NCBI GenBank assembly: GCA_036499395.1
Contig: DASYDW010000064.1
Coordinates: 62,001 to 126,000, forward strand
Source: Pirellulales bacterium
Lineage (GTDB): Bacteria; Planctomycetota; Planctomycetia; Pirellulales; JACPPG01
Direction: 5' to 3'
DNA length: 64,000 nucleotides
Shown here piece by piece: positions 36,616 through 45,353 of this stretch (position 1 is its first letter; every line of letters starts with the position of its first letter). The notes under the pieces are model-generated. The model had not been told where the DNA came from. It did not search any database and worked only from the letters and a program-made list of their open reading frames with translations. The translations under genes and the position numbers were made by a program.

Positions 36616-38127
36616 TTACGACGCCTTCTTCGACCCACTCGGCTTTTCGCTGGTGGCGTGTCGGTGGGCCTGATCGGTACGCAGCTCGCGTGGTCCGTCC
36701 AAAATCGGCAGCGACATCGGCTTGGCCGGCGCTGCCGCCGGTGCAGACTGCGTGGTCGCGGCCGGCGGAAGCATCTCGGCAACTTGCTTCGCGAATTTTC
36801 GTCCCACGCCCAGGTACTGCAGCTTGGGCCACAACATGTGGGCATTGCTGGTCAGCCATTCCCAACGGAAGAAGTACCGCATGAAGCACTTGGCATGCCA
36901 GAACTGCACCTGCTCGGGCGTCAGGTTCTTGTACTTCATCACCGGCGTATAGACGTTGTACTTCGTGAAGTCGAAGTCCGCGATCTCGCTCTTCACCTGC
37001 GAGAAGAACTCAGTGCCGGGATAGGGCGTCACGATATTGAAGTTGGCGTACGTCGGATTCACGCCCTTCGCATAAGCGAGCACATCGCGAATCGAATCGA
37101 CGTTGTCTTCCGGGAAGCCAATCATGAACCCGGCCACGGTGCGGATGCCCAACCCGCGACACAAGGTGACGAAATCACGTTGCTTGTCGTCTTTGATCGG
37201 GGCGCGTTTGTACTGGCGCAGCGTTCCTTCGTCCGGAGTTTCAATTCCGACGGTAATGGCGGTCAGCCCGACTTCGCGCAGGATGCGCAGCGTCTCGGGC
37301 CTTAGCAGATCGATGCGGCTCTCGATCGAGAATTCGATCTTTCGCGGCAGCTTGCCAATCAGCTCGGCCAGGCGGATCACTCGCTTGCGATCCAGACCGA
37401 ATAACGGGTCGCGAAATTTGAACGAGCGGAACCCATATTCCTGCATGCCGTGTCGCAACTCTTCGAACACGCTTTCCGGCGTGCGGAACCGCGTCGTATT
37501 CTCAACAATGATGTACGGGCAGTAGTTGCAGGTGAACGTGCAGCCGCGACTTTGCTGGACCAGGCCAGTCGGAAAGCGCGTGAAATCGTAGCCGATCTTG
37601 AACTTCGACGGCCCGAACGGCGACCAGTCGGGAAACGGCAGATGATCCAGCTCGCGCACGCTGCCGACGTTGACGACACGCGTCGTGGCCTCGAGAACCT
37701 CGTCCAACTTCCACAACAGCATGTCCGACTCGCCGCGTACGATCGTCACATCTAGGCCGTCAAAGGCTTCGGGCAGCGCGTAGGCAACCAGGCCGATGAC
37801 CAACACCTTGGCCCGGGGATTTTTGTCCAGCACCTCGCGCATCGCGGCGATTTCGAGATGCAGCGTAATCAGCGACGGGTTGAAGACGTACATCTCGGCG
37901 CCCGAGGGTACGGCATCTTCCGAGTACTCGACCGTATGCCCAAGCTTGCGAAAAATCGCGGCCAGATAGGCGAAATTGAGCGCCACTGGGCGGCGATCGC
38001 GTTTGTAGGCCCAGCGAATCACGCGGCCACGAAAGCCGCCGAAACCATGATATTGGCCCACACCGAAGCCGCCGGCGAAATCCTTCGCGACGTCCAGTTG
38101 GCGAGTGTCCCACAAGACAACGTGCAT
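36616..38127 (-). CDS. B12-binding-domain radical SAM protein
   Basis: Radical SAM enzyme of 503 residues. An N-terminal Rossmann-like cobalamin-binding-type region (1-170) precedes the radical SAM domain with CTFTCNYCP (CxxxCxxC cluster motif), FKFRDPLFG, and SIESRIDLL. The C-terminus has a Pro/Ala/Thr-rich tail. The layout resembles HpnJ/BchE-type proteins that methylate or rearrange lipids and tetrapyrroles, but the product is unknown. The start is uncertain between ATGs at 38133 and 38127; the second has GGAG at good spacing. It lies 14 bp after the glycosyltransferase gene on the same strand, a clear two-gene unit. Confidence 0.85.
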   Translation of the reverse strand: MHVVLWDTRQLDVAKDFAGGFGVGQYHGFGGFRGRVIRWAYKRDRRPVALNFAYLAAIFRKLGHTVEYSEDAVPSGAEMYVFNPSLITLHLEIAAMREVLDKNPRAKVLVIGLVAYALPEAFDGLDVTIVRGESDMLLWKLDEVLEATTRVVNVGSVRELDHLPFPDWSPFGPSKFKIGYDFTRFPTGLVQQSRGCTFTCNYCPYIIVENTTRFRTPESVFEELRHGMQEYGFRSFKFRDPLFGLDRKRVIRLAELIGKLPRKIEFSIESRIDLLRPETLRILREVGLTAITVGIETPDEGTLRQYKRAPIKDDKQRDFVTLCRGLGIRTVAGFMIGFPEDNVDSIRDVLAYAKGVNPTYANFNIVTPYPGTEFFSQVKSEIADFDFTKYNVYTPVMKYKNLTPEQVQFWHAKCFMRYFFRWEWLTSNAHMLWPKLQYLGVGRKFAKQVAEMLPPAATTQSAPAAAPAKPMSLPILDGPRELRTDQAHRHATSEKPSGSKKAS

Positions 38128-38141
38128 GGCCATTCTCCGGC

Positions 38142-39455
38142 TTACAGGAACTTCTTGAGTTGTTGGCGTGGCTGGGCGTGAAACATGTCGAAGACTTCTT
38201 GCGCCTGATCGATGCGCACGCCGTGTGGCAGGTCGAGCTTCGGCGGCCCAGTCAGCAGCCGAATTCGCCCTCCTTGATAAATGCGATACGAATTGCCGCG
38301 CCAGGTGATGTGCGAGCCGACGGCGGCAGACAACATCATGGCCGCATTCACTAGCCCCGTGAGTGGCGCACACCAGGCGTCGAACAAGGTTGCGCCGCGC
38401 AAGGCGACGAAGCGGTCGCCGAAATAGGTTCGAGCGGTCGCGCGTCGCATGTATCCGCGGCCGACGTTCAGCGCATACCAGGCGAGGCAAAACGAGGCAG
38501 GAATCCACGTCCAGGACGCATCGCTCGCAGCGCCGTACAGGGCTGCCAGCAATCCTCCCCAAAACGCGGCTGCCGTCGTGACAATGGCAGCGAACCCAAT
38601 GCACCACGTCCGCAGGGCATACGTTCGTCCGATGACGTACTGGCGACGCAAGAATTCGAGCATTTGCGAAAAGCTCAATTCCAGCGGCGAAGGGAGCATG
38701 CAGGCCGGCTCGAATTCGACGCGCATCCGCGCCGCGCGCAGCACACGCGAAGCCACGAGATCATCGCTGAGCGTTCCCTGCCACGCCGCCCGCAGACCGC
38801 ACGCTTCGAATTTATCGCGCCGAATGGCCCAGGAGCCGCCCCACACCAAACCGCGTGAATCGGCGCGGTACATCACCGCGGCACAAGCGTTGATCGCATA
38901 TTGGATGTAGTTAGCCAGCGACGGCCGCGTGGGAACAAACCAGCGATAGCCGGTTGCCGCCGCGGCCTGGCCGTTATCGAGTCGTTGCACAAGGAAACGC
39001 AACCAGGCCGAATGCGGGCGCGCGTCGGAATCGACGAACGCCAGGATTTCGACCTCGGACGGTAGATCGACCGTACCGGCCAATAGGTTATGGACCTTCT
39101 GTCCCGTGTCGCTCGCCTTTCCAGAGACGAGCAAACGAACCGGCACACGAGTGCTCTCGGTCATCAGGCGGCGGATCGTCTCGCAGGCCGAATCTTCGGC
39201 GCTTTCGACAAGAAATACGACCTCGTAGTTCGTGTAATCTTGCTCGAGCAGCGGGCGCAGGTTGTCAGCCAGGCCGACATCGATCCCCTTGCACGGCGCG
39301 AGCAGGCGCACGCGCATGTTCATCGGGGTCGTGCGCCCGTTGCGCAGACGACTGCGTGCAAAGCGGCGATGCTCGTAGGTCTGCAGCGTGAGCAACAGGG
39401 CCTGTCCGAGCGTGCCGGTCGCCAAGACCAGCCATACAAGCAGCAGTGGACTCAT
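38142..39455 (-). CDS. Family 2/21 glycosyltransferase (ceramide glucosyltransferase-like)
   Basis: Membrane glycosyltransferase of 437 residues. It starts with a hydrophobic helix (1-24), then a GT-A domain with the donor motif FVDSDARP (DxD), substrate loop SDDLVASRVLRAARMR (third Asp) and FLRRQYVIGR, a variant of the (Q/R)xxRW motif. Three or four membrane helices follow. The closest known type is ceramide glucosyltransferase/HpnI, which puts a sugar on a lipid. Its partner gene is a radical SAM protein, as for HpnI-HpnJ in hopanoid loci, but no other hopanoid gene is here. The ATG at 39455 was chosen over a frame running to 39509. Confidence 0.87.
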   Translation of the reverse strand: MSPLLLVWLVLATGTLGQALLLTLQTYEHRRFARSRLRNGRTTPMNMRVRLLAPCKGIDVGLADNLRPLLEQDYTNYEVVFLVESAEDSACETIRRLMTESTRVPVRLLVSGKASDTGQKVHNLLAGTVDLPSEVEILAFVDSDARPHSAWLRFLVQRLDNGQAAAATGYRWFVPTRPSLANYIQYAINACAAVMYRADSRGLVWGGSWAIRRDKFEACGLRAAWQGTLSDDLVASRVLRAARMRVEFEPACMLPSPLELSFSQMLEFLRRQYVIGRTYALRTWCIGFAAIVTTAAAFWGGLLAALYGAASDASWTWIPASFCLAWYALNVGRGYMRRATARTYFGDRFVALRGATLFDAWCAPLTGLVNAAMMLSAAVGSHITWRGNSYRIYQGGRIRLLTGPPKLDLPHGVRIDQAQEVFDMFHAQPRQQLKKFL

Positions 39456-39805
39456 CGAGTCAGAGAACCTTCCGTGGTTTCTAAACGCCGTTTTGCATAA
39501 GCGGCGCATCTCGCACTTCCGTGTGCGGTATAGCGCCGATGGCCATCGCCCCCAGGCAGCGGAGCGGCAGGATACTCGTGTTATGGTCGATGGGTCAATT
39601 GAACCGCCGGATTACGCTACTGCTAGCGTGGTGTTGACCGCAACTCGCTTGCTAGCGATGCCAGCGGCCTCGTCGCGGTAATCTCGCCGCAACCGGAAAA
39701 TTTGTCCATCAGCCCAATCGGCTGGCGCATGGGCACAACTTGAGAAGAACAAGGGATCGGGCTGAATAGGGAGCGCTCTCGCGGGATACGCCCGTCTCGG
39801 CCTGA
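39456..39805. other. Intergenic region upstream of the glycosyltransferase gene
   Basis: About 350 bp. It should contain the promoter of the glycosyltransferase-radical SAM unit (minus strand) and the 3' end of the thioesterase transcript. Open frames here show no domain and no good start; no strong palindrome was found. Confidence 0.4.
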
Positions 39806-40240
39806 TTAGTAGTAGCCGATCTCGGGCGTCAGGTGGATGCGGCTGCGGGTGAACGTTCCGCTGCCGCGGCCAATCTCTTTGCCGTTGCTGTCGCAGACCA
39901 CGCTTTCGGCGACGAAGAAGCTGCGTGCGGCATGTACCACATGACCGCGAGCATGCATCGCTCCGTCGGAAATCGGCCCCGTCAGGTAGGTCGTGAAAGT
40001 GACCGTAAGCACGAACACATCCTCGACCAGCGAATTCACGGCAAAGAAGGCCGCATCGTCGAGCGCCTTGAAATAGACCGAGCCGTGGGCTCCGCCACCA
40101 CTGTGATAAAACCGGCGATCAATGGGTATGACCAGTTCGGCCGCGGCATGCGCGATCGAGAGGCGGGGTGCGTAGAAATCATTCCCCGGCGCTCGCACGT
40201 ACATCCGCTCGAGCTTGCGAAAGTGTTCTTCGTTCGACAT
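39806..40240 (-). CDS. Hotdog-fold thioesterase (PaaI-like)
   Basis: Protein of 144 residues with the hotdog pattern: central helix region YHSGGGAHGSVYFKALDDAAFFAVNSL and beta strands VFVLTVTFTTYLTGPIS, ARGHVVHAARSFFVAESVVCDS. Family members hydrolyse acyl-CoA thioesters. The substrate is unknown. The frame opens at 40303 inside the ferrochelatase gene end; the ATG at 40240 gives the normal length. It follows hemH by 26 bp on the same strand and is probably co-transcribed. Confidence 0.83.
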   Translation of the reverse strand: MSNEEHFRKLERMYVRAPGNDFYAPRLSIAHAAAELVIPIDRRFYHSGGGAHGSVYFKALDDAAFFAVNSLVEDVFVLTVTFTTYLTGPISDGAMHARGHVVHAARSFFVAESVVCDSNGKEIGRGSGTFTRSRIHLTPEIGYY

Positions 40241-40266
40241 GGCCGTCTTCTCGGTTTTGGTCGCGA

Positions 40267-41289
40267 TCAACGTCGCGGCAGCAGGCAGCAATCGGCCGGA
40301 CATACATCGTGATTCGGACCGAACGCTCCGACCGCGCGCCGCGGATGGCCGGGTTCAACGCGTTCCAGGACCAATTCGCGAATCATTGCGACAAACTTTG
40401 GATGGTCGCCCGCCGTGCCGGCGCGGACCATAATCAGGCCGAGTTCTTCGCTCAATTGCCGAGCTTCGTAATCGAGGTCGTACAACACCTCCAAGTGATC
40501 GGAAACAAATCCGATCGGCACGACCACAACGTCTTTGATTCCCTGCCCCGCTAATTCTCGTAGCGCGTCGCCGATGTCAGGTTCGAGCCAAGGCTGGCTG
40601 GGTGGACCACTACGGCTTTGATAGGCCAGCCGCCACGAGTGGCCGACAAACGACTCGGCCACTAGTCGGCTGGCCTCGCGCAGTTGCGCTTCGTACTGGC
40701 TGTTCTGCGCCATGCCCAAGGGAATACTGTGCGCGGTGAAGACAAGGAATGCCTTGGCACGTCGCTCGGTCGGGATCTGCTCGAGCGCCTGCGACACGCG
40801 TTCGCTCATGGTTTCGATAAACAGCGGATGATTGAAGAAGTTCCGCAGCCGATCGATCTGCGGCGCCTGGGAACCAACCTCGCATTGGGCGGCTTCGATG
40901 TTCTCCCGATATTGCCGGCAGCCCGAGTAGGAGCTGAAAGCCGACGTAAAGAACACCAGAGCGCGTCGGACACCTTCCGCCGCCATTTGACGCAAGGTGT
41001 CCGGCAATAGCGGATGCCAATTCCGATTGCCAAAGTAGATCGGCAACCGCGGGCCGTGGCGTTCGAACTCCCGGGCCAGCGCCCCGATGAGGGCTCGATT
41101 TTGCTCGTTGATCGGGCTCTTGCCGCCGAAATGATAGTAATGCTCAGCGACTGCCAGCAATCGGTCTCGCGGTACGTTTCGCCCGCGCGTGACATTCTCG
41201 AGGAATGGCAGCACATCGTCGGGCTGCTCAGGGCCGCCGAACGAGAGGACAAGTAAAGCGTCGTACGATTCTCGGGCCGTGTCTTGCAA
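40267..41289 (-). CDS. hemH: Ferrochelatase with [2Fe-2S]-type cysteines
   Basis: Terminal or late heme enzyme inserting Fe(II) into a porphyrin; 340 residues, usual length. Catalytic His187 in FTAHSIP and Glu267 in SDHLEVLYD are present. Cys124 (SSYSGCRQYREN) and C-terminal Cys330, Cys334 and Cys335 (DVCPADCC) match the pattern of actinobacterial-type ferrochelatases that hold a [2Fe-2S] cluster, one internal Cys plus three near the C-terminus. The start is a TTG at 41289 with AAAGGA upstream; no better start was seen. It heads a short unit with the thioesterase. Confidence 0.92.
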   Translation of the reverse strand: MQDTARESYDALLVLSFGGPEQPDDVLPFLENVTRGRNVPRDRLLAVAEHYYHFGGKSPINEQNRALIGALAREFERHGPRLPIYFGNRNWHPLLPDTLRQMAAEGVRRALVFFTSAFSSYSGCRQYRENIEAAQCEVGSQAPQIDRLRNFFNHPLFIETMSERVSQALEQIPTERRAKAFLVFTAHSIPLGMAQNSQYEAQLREASRLVAESFVGHSWRLAYQSRSGPPSQPWLEPDIGDALRELAGQGIKDVVVVPIGFVSDHLEVLYDLDYEARQLSEELGLIMVRAGTAGDHPKFVAMIRELVLERVEPGHPRRAVGAFGPNHDVCPADCCLLPRR

Positions 41290-41447
41290 GAGCCTCGTTC
41301 CTTTCGTGAAACGTATCCGTTACATCCGCGTTTAACTGCAAAATGCCGCCGAGGGATTATCGACAGCCGCACGAGCGTATTCAAGGCAGGACCGCCCGTC
41401 GCGTACCCAAGTATGGCTACGCCGTTGACATCCGCGCAGGCAAGCCG

Positions 41448-43322
41448 ATGATCTTTGGTCAGGAGAGCCATGTCAGGGAGGATGCGGTCATTAACGACGT
41501 TTCATTACAGATCCTGAGGCGCACTGAACTGTGCCGAGGACTGAATACCGCCGAGATTCAAACGGTCGCTGACGCCGTGCGTCCGATTGCCGTGCCGGGG
41601 GGCGATCTCGTCTGCCGCCAGGGAGATACCGGCTACACGATGTACGTCGTGATACGCGGCCGCGTGAAACTCACTGTCGACAGTCACGGCGAGCCTTACC
41701 GACTGCTTGGCTATCTGGGACGTGGTCAGCATTTTGGCGAAATGGCGGTCCTGACCGATGGCCTGCGCACTGCCACCGTGTCGGCAGTCATTGACACTGA
41801 GCTCCTGGAACTCGATCGCGACCACTTCGAGCGGCTGCTGGAATCGGTTCCGCGCTTCGGCGCGAATCTTAGCCGTTCGCTGGGTTTTCGGTTGCGTTGG
41901 GACTCGCGCCGCAGCAAGCGCAATCAGGAATTGACCTTGGTCGGGCTCGTGAATTCCACCTTGCGCACCCAAGGATTAGTGGGGCCGGTCGCCCGGGCAT
42001 TGGCCGCCGAAGGGGAATCGATCGAGGTTCTCACCGACCGCCCCGACAAATGGCCGGCCGAAGGAAACTATTTGATCGAGCGAATTCCGTCGGGCCTGAC
42101 CGGGGGCGAAAAAGTGCGCGCCGTCAACGAACGGCTGCACCAGGTCGTCGACCACCATCGCCGCGTGCTCTTGGATCTGACGCAGGCTGGTTTGGAGAAT
42201 GAGTTGCCGCAGTTGCTCGGCTTCTGCGAGGAAGTATGGTGGCTCATAGAGCCACGGTTCGCTGAAACTAGTTTTCAGAACCTCCGAAAATTGCTGGTGG
42301 CCGAGCCCCGGCTGGCAGGTCGTGTGCGCATCGTGTGGATCATGACGCATGCCGAGCGATTCGCGCCGCGGTCGCCGCCGGATGCGGCCATCGCGCGGCC
42401 CGATTTCAAAGTAATACTCGACGAGCCGCGCCAAGCGAGCAGCCGCGGGCACGAATTGGGGATTCGCCGACTCGTCCGTCATTTGCAAGGCGTGCGCCTC
42501 GGACTGGCGCTCGGCGGTGGCGGTGCTCGAGGCCTGGCCCATCTCGGCGCCCTGCGCCGACTTGAGCGGGCCGGATTCGATTTTGACATGCTTGCCGGCA
42601 CCAGCAGCGGGGCGCTGATGGGAGTGGCATACGCCGCTGGCTGGTCACCGCAAGAGGCGATCGAAGCCTTTCGCGAAGCGCTAACTCCGCCGCGATTCGT
42701 GCGCGCCATGCCAGGCGGGAATCGCATCTATGTTTGGACGATGTTTCGCATCGGCGCCTGGGATCGCATGCTGCGACATTTCCTGGAAGGCGCCACGCTC
42801 GAGCAATTGCAACTACCCCTGGCGACCGTGGCCGTCGACCTTGTGACCGGCAAACAGGTCATTCGCGATCGCGGGGATGCCGTGCGGGCTGTCGTGGAAA
42901 GTATCAACGTACCGATGATTTCACGCCCCATCCTTTCTGATGGCATGGCGCTCGTGGACGGCGGCGTGCTAAATAACTTACCGGCCGACGTGTTGACCGA
43001 ACGCGGGGCATCGTTCGTGCTGGGAATCGACGTAGCTACGCGAATGCCGACCCGTTACGGGCGTAATGAGCCGGGCATGCCTACCGAAAAAATGCGCCGG
43101 GCCGGCCCTCTGGAAACGCTGTTCCGCGTCAACGAAGTACAGGCCTACGGCATCACGGCGCTGCGCAGCGGCGCCGTAGATCTGATGATCACGCCCGATA
43201 CTTCCGCCTTCGAATTCGCCGACTTCACACGGGCGCACGAACTGGCCGACGTCGGAGAAGCCGCGGCCGAAGCGATGCTGCCGCAACTGACGCAAATGCT
43301 GCGCGAGCTGCGGGCCAGGTAG
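41448..43322 (+). CDS. cNMP-binding patatin-like phospholipase (NTE type)
   Basis: Protein of about 624 residues with a cyclic-nucleotide-binding domain (about 20-140, with YLGRGQHFGEMAVLTDG), a helical middle region and a patatin domain. Patatin motifs: LALGGGGARGLAHLGAL (oxyanion), GTSSG with Ser386, and DGG at 504-506 in LVDGGVLNNLP. This is the domain order of neuropathy-target-esterase-like lysophospholipases. No membrane helix is visible. The frame opens at ATG 41343, but the first 35 residues are Arg-rich and without homology; the ATG at 41448 is preferred, with moderate certainty. It is divergent from hemH. Confidence 0.9.
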   Translation: MIFGQESHVREDAVINDVSLQILRRTELCRGLNTAEIQTVADAVRPIAVPGGDLVCRQGDTGYTMYVVIRGRVKLTVDSHGEPYRLLGYLGRGQHFGEMAVLTDGLRTATVSAVIDTELLELDRDHFERLLESVPRFGANLSRSLGFRLRWDSRRSKRNQELTLVGLVNSTLRTQGLVGPVARALAAEGESIEVLTDRPDKWPAEGNYLIERIPSGLTGGEKVRAVNERLHQVVDHHRRVLLDLTQAGLENELPQLLGFCEEVWWLIEPRFAETSFQNLRKLLVAEPRLAGRVRIVWIMTHAERFAPRSPPDAAIARPDFKVILDEPRQASSRGHELGIRRLVRHLQGVRLGLALGGGGARGLAHLGALRRLERAGFDFDMLAGTSSGALMGVAYAAGWSPQEAIEAFREALTPPRFVRAMPGGNRIYVWTMFRIGAWDRMLRHFLEGATLEQLQLPLATVAVDLVTGKQVIRDRGDAVRAVVESINVPMISRPILSDGMALVDGGVLNNLPADVLTERGASFVLGIDVATRMPTRYGRNEPGMPTEKMRRAGPLETLFRVNEVQAYGITALRSGAVDLMITPDTSAFEFADFTRAHELADVGEAAAEAMLPQLTQMLRELRAR

Positions 43323-43367
43323 CCAAGCCGAGAGCGCGATGGTGAAAGCCCTCTCGCGCAACGCAGA

Positions 43368-43389
43368 ATCGCGCCGCTGGCGGCGCGAT
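43368..43389 (-). terminator. Strong GC hairpin between the patatin gene and tRNA-Glu
   Basis: ATCGCGCCG and CGGCGCGAT form a perfect nine-base stem around CTGG. It lies 10 bases past the 3' end of tRNA-Glu (minus strand) and 45 bases past the patatin stop. There is no T tract, so terminator function is only likely, not shown. Confidence 0.45.
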
Positions 43390-43399
43390 GGAGAAACAA

Positions 43400-43473
43400 T
43401 GACCCCGACGGGATTCGAACCCGTGTTGCAGGCGTGAAAGGCCTGTGTCCTAGGCCGACTAGACGACGGGGCC
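43400..43473 (-). tRNA. tRNA-Glu(UUC)
   Basis: Full cloverleaf on the minus strand, 74 nt without CCA: acceptor GGCCCCG/CGGGGTC (one G-T pair), D arm with TCTAGTCGGCCTAGGA, anticodon TTC in loop CTTTCAC, T arm ACGGG/CCCGT and A discriminator. The region 43474-43760 between it and csrA holds nothing else that I recognise. Confidence 0.95.
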
Positions 43474-43760
43474 GCGGATCGGGCACCCGGCGGATACCCA
43501 GAGGGCTGTATAATCGCGCGGCCTATCGGCCGTCAAGTAGCTAGCGCGCTGAGCAGCACAAATCTGAGTGCTCCAAGTAGCAAGGGGAGTTGCTCGCTCG
43601 CGATGAAACTGTCTCGCGAGTGGTTTCATCGATCGAAGGCCGAGAGGGGATTGCGGCAAAGTTCCGCACAGCGCGAAGACGCACGCGGGGACCGAGTGGT
43701 AACACAGAGTGGGCGACGTGAGGCGAGCAGGTCTTTAACCGCGATGCTACCGCATCAATC

Positions 43761-43991
43761 CTACGCTTCGGTTTCGGTCGCCGAATCGGCGTCGGCGACT
43801 TCCGGCTTCTTAGCATCCTTGTCAGCGTCGTTGCGATGGATGGCCTGATAGACCTCGCTGCGATGCACCGGTACTTCCTTGGGTGCTTCGACGCCCAGGC
43901 GGACCTTGTCCCCCCGGATTTCCACGACGACGATCGTAATGTCATCGTTGATGACGATACTCTCGTTCTTTTTCCGCGATAGGACCAACAT
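43761..43991 (-). CDS. csrA: Carbon storage regulator CsrA
   Basis: RNA-binding translational regulator, dimeric beta-strand protein, 76 residues. The core [33 protein letters not shown] and [12 protein letters not shown] is complete, including the RNA-contact Arg near residue 44. A 20-residue acidic tail ([11 protein letters not shown] onwards) is longer than in E. coli CsrA. It binds GGA in mRNA leaders to block translation; targets here are unknown. Its own start (ATG at 43991) has GAAGGAAC upstream and a consensus-like site in the leader, which suggests autoregulation. No fliW is near. Confidence 0.95.
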   Translation of the reverse strand: MLVLSRKKNESIVINDDITIVVVEIRGDKVRLGVEAPKEVPVHRSEVYQAIHRNDADKDAKKPEVADADSATETEA

Positions 43992-44031
43992 CGGACGTTC
44001 CTTCGTTGGGAATGCTTCCCGTCAGGGAGCG

Positions 44032-44041
44032 ACTTCCTTGT
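44032..44041 (-). promoter_or_regulatory. Candidate CsrA-binding site in the csrA leader
   Basis: On the minus strand the leader reads ACAAGGAAGT about 40 bases before the start codon. This matches nine of ten positions of the core of the SELEX consensus for CsrA (RUACARGGAUGU). A second GGA overlaps the ribosome site (GAAGGAACGT). Two sites are typical for CsrA autorepression. Inferred; not a measured site. Confidence 0.5.
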
Positions 44042-44052
44042 TTCTGGTCAGT

Positions 44053-44074
44053 TAATCCACGTCACCGTGGATTA
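44053..44074. promoter_or_regulatory. Perfect palindrome upstream of csrA
   Basis: TAATCCACG and CGTGGATTA, nine perfect base pairs around TCAC, about 62 bases before the csrA start. It may be an operator or an mRNA hairpin in the csrA leader. Confidence 0.55.
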
Positions 44075-44670
44075 CGGAAACCGACAAATAGGGTCAACTT
44101 CCGTACATCACCTAGGTGATATACCTCAATTCACTCTACGTGGCCCGGAAAAGGAGTCAAGCTGCCGGATCGGCCATGTCGGCGTTTTTTTGACCAGAAT
44201 CGGACATTTTGGCACGGTATTCGTTGGGGTGAACTCACCAATGCCAGTCAGCCGGCTGGGCGCGACCATTGGAAAGCGAAAACCCAATCGCTTGTAACAT
44301 AAGGACTTAGCCGCCGCGCCAACACTACCCACCATACAATAACGAGGCGCGCGAGATCAGCCGAGCATCGTCGCAGTTCTCGACATTCCACGCACGCAAT
44401 TTAGGCACTTCCGAAACTGCCAGCCCCCACCCGGTCGACGTGGACGGTTGAGCCCGTTGGACGCTTGCTGCGCGCGTAAGTGGTATGCGACGCGTAGTTC
44501 GTGTCGGCCCCATGAACGTCGCTGGAGCCTGGAAGATCATCATCTTCGACAACCACGATCACGGGTATTTTTAGGACAAACACCAACGCTCTCGACGAAG
44601 CGCATGCCTATTATGGAATCGGAGTTGTTGAAGTTCGTCGTCGACAATTGCAACGTGGCCACAGGGTCGC

Positions 44671-44698
44671 TTGCGAGTCCAGGCCGCGTGTTTATAAT
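44671..44698 (+). promoter_or_regulatory. Predicted promoter of the nuo operon
   Basis: TTGCGA (44671-44676) and a perfect TATAAT (44693-44698), 16 bases apart. Transcription would start near 44705, with a leader of about 93 bases before nuoI. This is the best -10 box in the region. Confidence 0.55.
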
Positions 44699-44797
44699 CT
44701 GGCACATTGCATTCTTAGATCACAGCGTGCGAGCATGCGCGCCGCGTTCTACAGGATGAGCTGACCAAAATCGTTATCAGTTCTGGATATACTCGCA

Positions 44798-45325
44798 ATG
44801 TTGGAATGGCTGCGGAATATTCGTGACGCCGTCTTCACGGTCACCAACGGGCTGTATGTCACTCTGCGATACTGGCTTGCGACATACGACCCACAGCGCA
44901 AGACGTTCACCGAAAAGTTCGAGTACCCGGAATTGCCGGTGCCCGTCGCTCCCCGTTACCGCGGATTCCATCGCTACGACCTAACGACGTGCATCGCCTG
45001 CGACCAGTGCGCGAAGGCTTGCCCTGTTGACTGCATCTACATCGGCAAAGAGCGTGTGACCCATGGCAAGGGCTTCAAGGTCACGGGCTTCACGATCGAT
45101 TACACGAAATGCATGTTCTGTGCTTTATGCGTCGACCCCTGCCCGGTGGATTGCATCTTTATGGGTGCGACGCACGATTTGAGCTGCTACAGCCGCGATG
45201 GATGCATCGTGGATTTCTCTCGCCTGCCCGTCGATGTGGCTTGGGGACGAGCTACGCTCAATCCGACTGTTGTGGCGAACTCGAAGGTGATTGCGGAGCC
45301 GGTTCACGGCGGCCCGAATCAATAA
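44798..45325 (+). CDS. nuoI: NADH-quinone oxidoreductase subunit I
   Basis: Peripheral-arm subunit of complex I, 175 residues. Two [4Fe-4S] motifs, CIACDQCAKACP and CMFCALCVDPCP, bind clusters N6a and N6b that pass electrons to NuoB. The N-terminal segment with WLRNIRDAVFTVTNGL is the membrane-surface helix. It starts at the ATG at 44798 behind a predicted promoter. Unusually it is the first nuo gene and is separated from nuoA by DUF2203 and pentapeptide genes. Confidence 0.95.
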   Translation: MLEWLRNIRDAVFTVTNGLYVTLRYWLATYDPQRKTFTEKFEYPELPVPVAPRYRGFHRYDLTTCIACDQCAKACPVDCIYIGKERVTHGKGFKVTGFTIDYTKCMFCALCVDPCPVDCIFMGATHDLSCYSRDGCIVDFSRLPVDVAWGRATLNPTVVANSKVIAEPVHGGPNQ

Positions 45326-45353
45326 ACGCGTCCCGTTGAGAACGAGGCCAGTC

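Larger units (their letters stand above)
43992..44797. other. 806-bp divergent region between csrA and nuoI
   Basis: Holds the csrA leader with a CsrA-like site and palindrome and a nuoI promoter (listed separately). The rest contains only short frames without domains, such as a cysteine-rich one at 44448-44759 that I do not call. No repeat element or RNA gene was recognised. Confidence 0.5.

Noticed and set aside
44210..44225. Second sigma-54-like sequence (TGGCACG with a weak -12) before nuoI
   Set aside because: The -24 half is perfect, but the -12 half reads TCGTT and lacks the invariant GC, so it is unlikely to function.
44700..44716. TGGCAC followed by TTGC near the nuoI promoter
   Set aside because: The two halves are only one base apart, not five, so it cannot be a sigma-54 promoter.
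44448..44759. Open frame of 103 codons before nuoI
   Set aside because: Cys/Arg-rich shuffle-like composition, no domain, no ribosome site, and the predicted nuo promoter lies inside it.
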